From the IMG/VR virus record IMGVR_UViG_3300002519_002929, positions 16,566 to 37,373 of that record: DNA of 20,808 nt. One strand, 5' to 3'. Source of the DNA: a virus. A model generated the notes under the pieces. The model ran no database searches and was not told the DNA's origin. It saw only the letters and a program-made list of their open reading frames with translations. Shown one piece after another: positions 7,675 to 14,487 of this stretch (positions within the stretch are counted from its first letter, which is position 1; every line of letters begins with the position of its first letter). The position numbers and the translations under genes are program-made.

Positions 7675-8445
7675 ATGAATAAAAAATTACAAGAGAAGTC
7701 AAAATTATATCGGCAGCAAATTTTTGAACTTAAGATAGCGTCTAAGTTCGGGCACCTTGCTAGCTGCTTGTCCTGTGTTGACATAGTAAATTCTCTGTAC
7801 AACGATCCAGAAACTTATTTCGATCATAGTAAAGATGCTCTAATTTTTAGCAAAGCGCACGGATCGCCGTCAGTTTATCCGGTCTTGGCAGAGCTTGGAT
7901 ACTTTCCAAAAGATGAGCTTGAAAAATACTGCACACCTGATGGAATATTAAGGCTTCACTCCGACCAGTCCATCCCGGGCTGCCACTTCGTAGGTGGTTC
8001 TTTAGGTAACGGCGTCGGATATGCTGCCGGCCTAGGGCTTAGCCAAGACAGGAAAATTTACGTGATTCTTGGAGATGCAGAGCTTTATGAAGGATCTGTC
8101 TGGGAAACGTTTATTTTCATTGCTCACCACAATCTTAAAAATGTTCATTTGATAGTCGATAGAAATGGATTAGGAATCTTAGGGGAAACAGAAGATCTCT
8201 TGAGACTCGATCCCCTTGACAAGAAGTTTGAAAGCTTTGGTTTTGATGTAATGTCAGTTGACGGTCATGATTTTGATCAAATGAGAAAGGCATTTTCAAG
8301 AGATGCACTAGAAAAGCCTGCAGTAACAATCGCTAATACAGTTAAGGGTAAAGGTGTAAGTTATATGGAAGGTGTTTGGCAGTACCATACCATCATTCCA
8401 AAGGATGAAAAAGACATAGAGACCGGAAGGAAAGATTTATCATGA
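7675..8445 (+). CDS. Transketolase-like protein, N-terminal (TPP-binding) subunit
   Basis: This 256-residue alpha subunit of a split thiamine-diphosphate enzyme carries the TPP pyrophosphate/Mg site GDAE (133-136) ending at Asn164 in VDRNG. It also has the transketolase-type SKAHGSPSVYPVLAELG (59-75) and GSLGNGVGYAAG (108-119). It would transfer a two-carbon ketol unit between sugars, together with the next gene. ATG 7675 is preferred to GTG 7666: AGGTGA at 7664-7669 is spaced five bases from it. The junction with the radical SAM gene is one base. Split transketolases are known in archaea and some bacterial secondary-metabolite and O-antigen loci. Whether it makes sedoheptulose 7-phosphate or adds a branch to a keto sugar cannot be told from sequence. 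Confidence 0.9.
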   Translation: MNKKLQEKSKLYRQQIFELKIASKFGHLASCLSCVDIVNSLYNDPETYFDHSKDALIFSKAHGSPSVYPVLAELGYFPKDELEKYCTPDGILRLHSDQSIPGCHFVGGSLGNGVGYAAGLGLSQDRKIYVILGDAELYEGSVWETFIFIAHHNLKNVHLIVDRNGLGILGETEDLLRLDPLDKKFESFGFDVMSVDGHDFDQMRKAFSRDALEKPAVTIANTVKGKGVSYMEGVWQYHTIIPKDEKDIETGRKDLS

Positions 8446-9413
8446 TTGCACAAAGAGATGTTTTCCTCACCGCCCTTTTTGAGAAGGCAAAATTAGACAA
8501 AGATATCATGCTGATTTCTGTTGATATGGGAGCACCTTCCCTAGACAGATGGAGATCAGAACTTCCAGATCAGTTTTTGTTCGCAGGAATATCTGAGCAA
8601 AATGCTATAAACGTTGCAGCAGGACTCTCTGCGGCAGGTAAAAAAGTTTATGTCTATTTCATGGCAGCCTGGGCAGCTAGATGTTTTGAGCAGGTAAGGT
8701 ACTCTTGTGCGATGGGTAACAATCCAATAACTATTCTTGGCAACGGCGTCGGTTTAGGATATGCTCCTGCGGGTCCTGCACATGAGCCAAACGAAGATAT
8801 CGCCTACATGAGGTCAATCAATGGAATTGAAGTTTACTGCCCTGCAAACGGCAACATAATCAGTGATCTTGTAGAGCTCACAGTCAAAGAGCCGAAACTA
8901 AGATACATTAGGCTTGAGCGAAAGTATGCACAAGAGGTTGAGGCGTGTTATGAAAACATTGGCTATGTCAACAATGTAGGCATTTATTGTGTACGCCCAG
9001 GCCTTAGCGAACCACGAAAAGAGGGTGTTTCAAGAACCTGTATTCTTAGCAGCGGCTACATGTTAGGAAGAGCTATTAGAACCTGGGAAATGCTTATTAA
9101 AAACGGATTTGAAGCCTCTGTCATGGATTTGTGGAAAATAAAGCCAATTAATCAGGAGTTTTTTGTAAATCGACTCCGGGAATATGACAATATTGTCACT
9201 TTAGAAGAGCAGACTTTGGATGGCGGTTTCGGCGCAGCGGTTTGTGAGGCTTTAGCTGATAAGAACGCAAAGAAAAATGTATTACGTCTTGGCCTACCAG
9301 AGCGATTTATTTTTGAAAACGGAGACCGCGATCACTTACTTGATACAAACGGACTCTCTACTGATGAGATATACGATAAAATTAAAAACTTTTTGCAGTT
9401 GCAGGCAGGTTAA
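8442..9413 (+). CDS. Transketolase-like protein, C-terminal (pyrimidine-binding) subunit
   Basis: This 323-residue beta subunit pairs with the upstream protein; the ATGA overlap suggests coupled translation at a fixed ratio. GISEQN (49-54) contains Glu52, the glutamate that activates the TPP aminopyrimidine in this superfamily, followed by AINVAAGLSAAG. The central pyrimidine-binding domain runs to about 175, and the C-terminal transketolase domain shows TCILSSGYM, LWKIKPIN and TLEEQTLDGGFG. The length is normal for split forms. It is intact, so this is a natural two-gene arrangement rather than a frameshifted transketolase. The acceptor-site residues cannot be judged without an alignment. 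Confidence 0.9.
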   Translation: MIAQRDVFLTALFEKAKLDKDIMLISVDMGAPSLDRWRSELPDQFLFAGISEQNAINVAAGLSAAGKKVYVYFMAAWAARCFEQVRYSCAMGNNPITILGNGVGLGYAPAGPAHEPNEDIAYMRSINGIEVYCPANGNIISDLVELTVKEPKLRYIRLERKYAQEVEACYENIGYVNNVGIYCVRPGLSEPRKEGVSRTCILSSGYMLGRAIRTWEMLIKNGFEASVMDLWKIKPINQEFFVNRLREYDNIVTLEEQTLDGGFGAAVCEALADKNAKKNVLRLGLPERFIFENGDRDHLLDTNGLSTDEIYDKIKNFLQLQAG

Positions 9414-9416
9414 GAA

Positions 9417-9935
9417 ATGAAAAAGGGTATTTTTGAAGAGGTTATGTCTTACACACCTACTTCTTTTCAAGATTACAGAGGTGAGCTTTACACTACGTGG
9501 AACAACGAAGATTTTAAAGAACACTTTGGAAAAGATCTGGATTTCGTAAGAGATAAAGTTTCTGTTTCAAGAAGTAATGTGCTTAGGGGTATTCATGGAG
9601 ATGAAAAATCCTGGAAGCTAATGTCTTGTACGCATGGTGAAGTTTATTACGTTGTTGTTGATTACAGGGTTGACTCACCTAACTATAAGAAGTGGGACTG
9701 GGAGATCCTCAGCGATAAAAATAGAAAGATGCTGCTTATACCCCCGGGGTTTGGTTGTGCCTTCTATGTCTTAAGCGAGCTTTCTGTTGTCAATTATAAG
9801 TGGGCATATCCAGGAGATTACCCAGATGTCGATGATCAATTTTCTGTAAGATGGAATGACCCCTCCATTGGTGTCTTTTGGCCTTGCGAAAAACCTGTAC
9901 TTTCTGAAAGAGACACAAATTCAAAACTCAGCTAA
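9417..9935 (+). CDS. RmlC-like nucleotide-sugar 3,5-epimerase (cupin)
   Basis: This 172-residue cupin matches the dTDP-4-keto-6-deoxyglucose 3,5-epimerase family: NVLRGIHGD (54-62) with catalytic-type His60, Lys67, the VDYRVDSPNYKKW strand (81-93), Tyr135 and the terminal WNDPSIGVFWP (146-156). The conserved IPxGFAHGF segment is changed to IPPGFGCAF (108-116), which removes its histidine. That argues for a substrate other than dTDP-keto-rhamnose, or for epimerisation at only one carbon. No RmlA, RmlB or RmlD is present, so a GDP-linked 4-keto sugar is more likely; RmlC-like enzymes acting on GDP-heptoses are known in Campylobacter. It lies between the transketolase pair and the ColD-like dehydratase. 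Confidence 0.85.
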   Translation: MKKGIFEEVMSYTPTSFQDYRGELYTTWNNEDFKEHFGKDLDFVRDKVSVSRSNVLRGIHGDEKSWKLMSCTHGEVYYVVVDYRVDSPNYKKWDWEILSDKNRKMLLIPPGFGCAFYVLSELSVVNYKWAYPGDYPDVDDQFSVRWNDPSIGVFWPCEKPVLSERDTNSKLS

Positions 9936-9953
9936 AAAGAAAGAAGAACAAAG

Positions 9954-11138
9954 ATGTACGAGTGGCCTTTGATAAATGACAACATATCTGAAGATGATAA
10001 GGATAAATTGGTAGAGTTTATTAAAACTCCAGGAGCAAGATTTACCCAGCATGTAAATGTTAGAAAATTTGAAGAAGAGTGGTCTTCCTGGCTCGGAGCA
10101 AATCACACAACATATGTAAACTCCGGAGCAAGTGCAAATTGGATTATGGCATCAATACTCAAAGAAGTCACAGGACCTGGTGAAGTTATCCTGAGTCCTT
10201 TTGGATGGGTTTCTGACGTCGTTCCTTTTCTTGTCAATGGATTTAAGCCTGTCTTTGTCGATGTTGATATGCACAATATGTCTTCTAGTACAGATGCAAT
10301 TATTGACGCTATAACAGAAAATACTAAAGCTGTCTTAATGGTTCATATTCTAGGCTTTAATGGGCTTACAGAAAAGCTTATGAGCACCCTCGACCAAAAA
10401 GGTATTATGCTTATTGAGGATTGTTGTGAATCTCATGGTGCTACTTTTAACGGAAGAAAAATCGGTACTTTTGGTGCTATGTCAAACTTTTCATTTTATT
10501 TCGGTCACCACATGACAACTATCGAAGGTGGAACGGTTTGCACAAATGATCCTACAATTCATGACTTAGCAAGGATGTTTAGATCTCACGGAATGACACG
10601 AGAGGCATCTGATGTAACCCAGGATTATTATAAAGCGAACTATCCGGACCTCAACCCACTCTTTACTTTTGCAGTACCAGGATTCAACGTCAGGTCACAT
10701 GAGCTTTGTGCAGTCATGGGAAGAAATCAACTTAAGCGCCTTGACAGCAATATTGAAAAAAGATGTGAAAACTTTGATACCTGGCTTGATGCTCTTGATA
10801 GTGATATCTTCATAACTGAATTTAGCACAGAAGGATCTAGTAACTTTGCCCTACCTTTAATACTGAAAGAGAAAGATAAGCCTGTATTTGAAAAAGTGCA
10901 ACAACTACTCAGAAGAGAAAGCGTAGAATTTAGGAAAGGAACTGCTGGAGGCGGCAATCAATATCGCCAGCCTTATCTAGAGAATTTTAAAGGCCAGTAT
11001 AGAGTTTCTGGAAACTTAGATACTCTCGATCACATTCACGATTTCGGTCTTTATGTCGGCAATCACACTGACTTAACCAACCATCAAATTAGAAATATCT
11101 GTCATCTTCTTAATAAGGCAGCAGGTGGAAAATCATGA
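9954..11138 (+). CDS. colD: ColD-like GDP-4-keto-6-deoxy-D-mannose 3-dehydratase (PMP-dependent)
   Basis: This 394-residue member of the DegT/DnrJ/EryC1/StrS aminotransferase fold has His185 where aminotransferases carry the PLP-binding lysine (SFYFGHHMTTIEGG, 180-193). That substitution defines ColD and RfbH/E1, which use PMP to remove the 3-hydroxyl. The cofactor aspartate is Asp156 in EDCCESHGATF; FAVPGFNVRSHEL and the C-terminal LYVGNH also match ColD as I know it. The length fits ColD (~388) better than RfbH (~435), and the iron-sulfur cysteine set of RfbH is not obvious. The product would be GDP-4-keto-3,6-dideoxymannose, fed by Gmd. It is preceded by a purine-rich AAGAAGAA ribosome-binding region and overlaps the next gene by ATGA. 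Confidence 0.86.
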   Translation: MYEWPLINDNISEDDKDKLVEFIKTPGARFTQHVNVRKFEEEWSSWLGANHTTYVNSGASANWIMASILKEVTGPGEVILSPFGWVSDVVPFLVNGFKPVFVDVDMHNMSSSTDAIIDAITENTKAVLMVHILGFNGLTEKLMSTLDQKGIMLIEDCCESHGATFNGRKIGTFGAMSNFSFYFGHHMTTIEGGTVCTNDPTIHDLARMFRSHGMTREASDVTQDYYKANYPDLNPLFTFAVPGFNVRSHELCAVMGRNQLKRLDSNIEKRCENFDTWLDALDSDIFITEFSTEGSSNFALPLILKEKDKPVFEKVQQLLRRESVEFRKGTAGGGNQYRQPYLENFKGQYRVSGNLDTLDHIHDFGLYVGNHTDLTNHQIRNICHLLNKAAGGKS

Positions 11139-11563
11139 ATCGTAAATGGCTACCTGCTTTTGCAGACTTAATTGATCGAATGACAATTCATCAACTCAAA
11201 GAAGTTTTCATACCTGAAAACAAGGATGTGTACGCTCAAGAAATGAGTGATATCGAACATGATCTAGATCTGATAATCCAGGAAAAAAATATAGAGCTAA
11301 CCGGAGAACTAATACGGGCTATCGTTGTTCTTGCTCAAATGAATGAGCATATATGGTATAATGAATCTGAAGCCAGAAAAGGTCGAGATCAAGACCTGGA
11401 AAAGCTTAAGCTTACACACGGAATAAATGGTGTAAGAAACAGAGTTATGAACTTGATAAAGGTTCTTACCGGAGAAGGCAACAGGCTAGACTTAAAGACT
11501 GATTGCCTAGCTGATGAATTCAAAGACTGGGAGATCTCTCTTTTAAACGAAAAAAGAGACTAA
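11135..11563 (+). CDS. Conserved small helical protein, DUF4254-like
   Basis: This 142-residue, largely alpha-helical protein has no signal peptide or membrane segment. The opening LIDRMTIHQLKEVFI (12-26) and the central QMNEHIWYNESEARKGRD (68-85) resemble the pattern of DUF4254 proteins (an N..W..E...AR motif after an ID.LSI-type start), which occur in polysaccharide clusters with no established function. AGGTGG at 11123-11128 is a strong ribosome site and the gene overlaps the ColD-like gene by ATGA, so it is surely translated with the operon. It may be an accessory factor to a neighbouring transferase. The family resemblance comes from memory of motifs, not from a search. Confidence 0.6.
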   Translation: MNRKWLPAFADLIDRMTIHQLKEVFIPENKDVYAQEMSDIEHDLDLIIQEKNIELTGELIRAIVVLAQMNEHIWYNESEARKGRDQDLEKLKLTHGINGVRNRVMNLIKVLTGEGNRLDLKTDCLADEFKDWEISLLNEKRD

Positions 11564-11566
11564 AAA

Positions 11567-12679
11567 TTGAAAATAGCATTCATCATAGACAAGACTCAAA
11601 CCTTCCAGTTGGTCGCTTCTACTCTGTATGAATCTCTTGAAAGAGGTCATGATTGCATCCTGTATTGTAATTTTTTACCAGAAAACTTAGGTCAGCTTCT
11701 TAATGTTGAGCCCAAGATAACAGAGTACACTAATTTAAGATGGATAAATCACCCTGACAAGGGTCACCTAGTTCAAAAGGTAGCATCTAGTAGAAGTGAA
11801 TATGATGCAGTAATCGGAATAAATCTTTTCAATGCAGGCTGGAAAAGACTCTATGAGACAGATCAAGAAGAAAACTATAGCCTCGAATATTGCTGGAATG
11901 AAATCTACAATCAGATCAGTGACTTCAAGAGTAAAACAACTCTATTATGTAACTCTGATCATTCTAGACAAATAATCAGCGATCTATCGTCTTATCCGAA
12001 CTTAGAAAGTACAGGAAGCCCTTGGTTCGAATTTCTTTCTAGTTTTGCTAGCTTTCGAGGTCAAAAAAAGAAGATAACATTTTTAGCACCTCACAATAGC
12101 CTTTACATTAAACACCAGCATTTACCTAAAAGAGTTGAGAATATTCTTTCTAAATTAAGGAAGTGGTGTAGCGATAATGAATTTGATCTAGTCTTAAAAT
12201 CAAGAAAAAAATATAACCGTAATTTTAAAAATGCTGTCAAGTTCAACGAAGTTGTTAGCGATACTGACGCAATGAGCCACATACTTTTATATGCTACGTC
12301 AGGGGCTGTAGTACACTTTTGTTCATCAGCTATTAACGAGCTTTCATTTTTACAGACACCTTATCTGTGCTTAGCGCCTGATTTTCAAAAGCAGCTTCAT
12401 ACTGATAGAATACATGCACCGGGCATAAAGCGCCTTCATAATTTATATTATAGCGGCGAAATATTTGACGGAAGGCACTGTGATTCACTGCAGTCTGATG
12501 AAATGGAAACTGATGCTATCATTCAAAAGCTTGAAGGTCTGCTAAGCTCCAAAAAAGATTGGAAAGCTTTTCAGGATCAATATTTTCCAGGAGATCATAT
12601 CGGTTCTGCGGGTCGAATTATTGATAGAATAGAAGCCAATTATGTGCGAGCTCAAAAAACTTCAAACAACGAGAAATAA
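11567..12679 (+). CDS. GT-B-like transferase (CDP-glycerol glycerophosphotransferase- or glycosyltransferase-like)
   Basis: This 370-residue protein appears to have two Rossmann-like halves. The first starts KIAFIIDKTQTFQLVASTLYESLERGH (2-28). The second has KITFLAPHNS (169-178), a helix, and a donor-site-like segment LLYATSGAVVHFCSSAINELSFL (240-262) followed by QTPYLCLAPD. A conserved Ser-Ser-x-x-x-E-x-x pattern before a Pro-containing strand is typical of GT-B donor sites, including the CDP-glycerol glycerophosphotransferase group. I cannot name the donor. It starts at TTG 11567, three bases after the previous stop, with AAGAGA upstream. The 38-base overlap with the next gene suggests translational coupling. 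Confidence 0.55.
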   Translation: MKIAFIIDKTQTFQLVASTLYESLERGHDCILYCNFLPENLGQLLNVEPKITEYTNLRWINHPDKGHLVQKVASSRSEYDAVIGINLFNAGWKRLYETDQEENYSLEYCWNEIYNQISDFKSKTTLLCNSDHSRQIISDLSSYPNLESTGSPWFEFLSSFASFRGQKKKITFLAPHNSLYIKHQHLPKRVENILSKLRKWCSDNEFDLVLKSRKKYNRNFKNAVKFNEVVSDTDAMSHILLYATSGAVVHFCSSAINELSFLQTPYLCLAPDFQKQLHTDRIHAPGIKRLHNLYYSGEIFDGRHCDSLQSDEMETDAIIQKLEGLLSSKKDWKAFQDQYFPGDHIGSAGRIIDRIEANYVRAQKTSNNEK

Positions 12680-13631
12680 TCTTTTAAACTGGGTTTTCCA
12701 GGATAAAGACAGTGTAATTCAAAACAAACCACGTTTTGTTCTTGATATGTTTGCTGATCACTTAGAAGAAGCTTATGGATCCTGGAGTCTGTCCAGCTCA
12801 AATGAAAAAATAAAGCTAGATAGATTCAATAGGCAGGAATACGAAAGCACAGATCTGTCAGCAGTAGTAGAAATTCATGATGAATTGACCAGCTCAAACG
12901 CTTTTTCTCATTTTTTAATTCACGGTAGCTGTGCTGATCTTAAAATAATATCTGGCTGGAGTGATTTCGATTCTATCGCTGTACTAAAGCAAGAATCTCT
13001 TAGAAGAGAAAATAGAGGTAAAACTTATGACCTCTGTATGCACATTGACAAGATGATGAGAAGAATTGATCCTTACCAGCATCATGGAATACACTTTGTT
13101 CATGAAAAGGAGCTTCTTTCTTTTCCTGATCTTTATCTTCCTGTAGACTTGCTAGCAGATGCGAAGTGTTTGCTCGGTAGCGCTGATATTAAAATTAAAA
13201 AAGTAGATTCAAGCGCGCAGGAGATGTCTAGATTTCTCGGAATAGTCAAGACTTTAAAAAGTGCTGCAACAGCAGGTGTTCTTCGTCATCATGCTAAAGA
13301 TGGTAAATTTCTATTGGAAGACTATGCTGACCCCAATACGATGTATCAGCTGAAGTATCTTTTGTGCGTGGTCATGCTACTGCCTACTTTATGGCTTAAT
13401 CTGAAGTCCAACTATTGCCGAAAATCAGAGTCGTATGAGCTTCTAAGATCTTATTTTCTAACAGAGGAACTAGAGTTCCTAGAGGCATGCTCTCACGTTA
13501 GATCTTTTTGGAAAGCGGACTTTCACAAAGAAAATATTATTCCTTCTGAAGTCAAGAATATTCTAGGTGAAAATTATCTTGCTAGGGCTGGAAAGTTTGC
13601 AGATCTTTTGGAGACAAGCCTTGAATCTTGA
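12642..13631 (+). CDS. Nucleotidyltransferase-fold protein (pol beta-like), first of a tandem pair
   Basis: In this 329-residue protein FLIHGSCADL (91-100) followed by WSDFDSIAVL (106-115) gives the minimal nucleotidyltransferase pattern hG-S...D-h-D, with Gly95, Ser96, Asp108 and Asp110 as candidate nucleotide and metal residues. The remaining ~200 residues are helical and unassigned; one short hydrophobic run near VVMLLPTLWL is too short and isolated to call a membrane span. It might transfer a nucleotide to a sugar phosphate or to a host or viral target; MNT-type toxin partners share only the core motif. ATG 12642 lies 38 bases inside the preceding gene, and no later in-frame start precedes the motif region sensibly. 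Function unknown. Confidence 0.62.
   Translation: MCELKKLQTTRNNLLNWVFQDKDSVIQNKPRFVLDMFADHLEEAYGSWSLSSSNEKIKLDRFNRQEYESTDLSAVVEIHDELTSSNAFSHFLIHGSCADLKIISGWSDFDSIAVLKQESLRRENRGKTYDLCMHIDKMMRRIDPYQHHGIHFVHEKELLSFPDLYLPVDLLADAKCLLGSADIKIKKVDSSAQEMSRFLGIVKTLKSAATAGVLRHHAKDGKFLLEDYADPNTMYQLKYLLCVVMLLPTLWLNLKSNYCRKSESYELLRSYFLTEELEFLEACSHVRSFWKADFHKENIIPSEVKNILGENYLARAGKFADLLETSLES
13610..13613 (+). promoter_or_regulatory. Ribosome-binding site supporting a TTG start at 13621
   Basis: GGAG lies seven bases before TTG 13621. The earlier in-frame GTG at 13567 would force a 65-base overlap with the previous gene. Confidence 0.6.
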
Positions 13632-14487
13632 AGGAAAAACAGAAGAAGATTACCAGGAAGCAATACGGGAATTCTGCAAAGATAATCCGAACCTGACCAT
13701 TTACCTTGCAGGTGAAATAAGTCATCCCGGCATATCTGATCTTGACTTTGTTGTTGTAGATGAATTTCCTGTAATTTCTCCTAAAGTTGAAAAATTTTTG
13801 ATGGGAGGAAATGTTATTGTCATGCCTAGTAGTTGTATGCCCCAGATTTCTACGATTGAAAACTTTAACTTGAAGCTGGTGCAAGGAGAAAGAATAGATA
13901 TCCAGAAAAATCAAAGCAACTATTTTAGCATTGTAGAAGTAATGGAATGGCTTCCGGAAAGAATATTACTGCTGGAAAGCCTGGATACTAAAATCTTATC
14001 ACCTCAACAAATTTTGCTTTATTTGAAATCTGCAGACAGATCTATTAAAAATGTAGAAAAACTAACAGGGAAGCAATTCGATCGTGTAGCAACCGATAAA
14101 TTAAGAGATAATTTTAAAGTTATTAATCTCCAGCAGGTGTTAAAAGGCTACATAAAATCGTGCGAGAGCGCATGGGAAGAATTTACTTCCTTTTGCAAAG
14201 TGTGCGAGCCCTCAATAGTCGGGAGCGCAAACATCTCAAGATACTACCAGTTCGATCACGAAAGATTTCCTCTGCTCTTAAGCTACCTCAATTACCTCTC
14301 ATCTGAAGACGGAGATTTGCCGTCTAAACTTAAAGAAAGAATCACAGTCGACAAGTCTGAATGTAAATTTGATCAAGATTTCTTACAATTTATAAGAAAG
14401 AGATTTTCTTTGATTGGTGAAGTGTATGACTTCCACACTTCCAAAGGAAGTAAAAGCGGGATGATAAAGTATGGCTGGTTCCTCTAG
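13621..14487 (+). CDS. Nucleotidyltransferase-like protein with degenerate core, second of a tandem pair
   Basis: This 288-residue protein contains IYLAGEISHPGISDLDFVVV (27-46), the same layout as the nucleotidyltransferase motif of its neighbour: Asp40 and Asp42 are kept, but the usual Gly-Ser is Gly31-Glu32. It may therefore be a diverged or partner subunit, and the pair could act as a heterodimer. I choose TTG 13621 rather than GTG 13567 because GGAG at 13610-13613 sits seven bases before it and the overlap falls to 11 bases. The C-terminal 180 residues are helical and unassigned. It precedes and overlaps the deacetylase-like gene by 17 bases. No function is claimed beyond the fold. Confidence 0.58.
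   Translation: MNLEGKTEEDYQEAIREFCKDNPNLTIYLAGEISHPGISDLDFVVVDEFPVISPKVEKFLMGGNVIVMPSSCMPQISTIENFNLKLVQGERIDIQKNQSNYFSIVEVMEWLPERILLLESLDTKILSPQQILLYLKSADRSIKNVEKLTGKQFDRVATDKLRDNFKVINLQQVLKGYIKSCESAWEEFTSFCKVCEPSIVGSANISRYYQFDHERFPLLLSYLNYLSSEDGDLPSKLKERITVDKSECKFDQDFLQFIRKRFSLIGEVYDFHTSKGSKSGMIKYGWFL

Noticed and set aside
7675-9413. Transketolase broken by a frameshift
   Set aside because: Both halves are complete subunits with their own start and ribosome site, and the ATGA junction falls at the natural domain boundary known from split transketolases.
9954-11138. Sugar aminotransferase (perosamine or viosamine type)
   Set aside because: The PLP lysine is replaced by His185, the mark of ColD/RfbH dehydratases, and the flanking sequence agrees with ColD.
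11354-11362. TGGTATAAT, a perfect extended -10 element
   Set aside because: It is made by the Trp-Tyr-Asn codons of a conserved motif in the DUF4254-like gene and has no well-spaced -35 box, so coding constraint explains it.
13582-13914. 110-residue open frame on the - strand
   Set aside because: It lies opposite the second nucleotidyltransferase-like gene, has no recognisable motif and is in an AT-rich region where antisense frames open by chance. The same applies to the other - strand frames of 60-95 residues.
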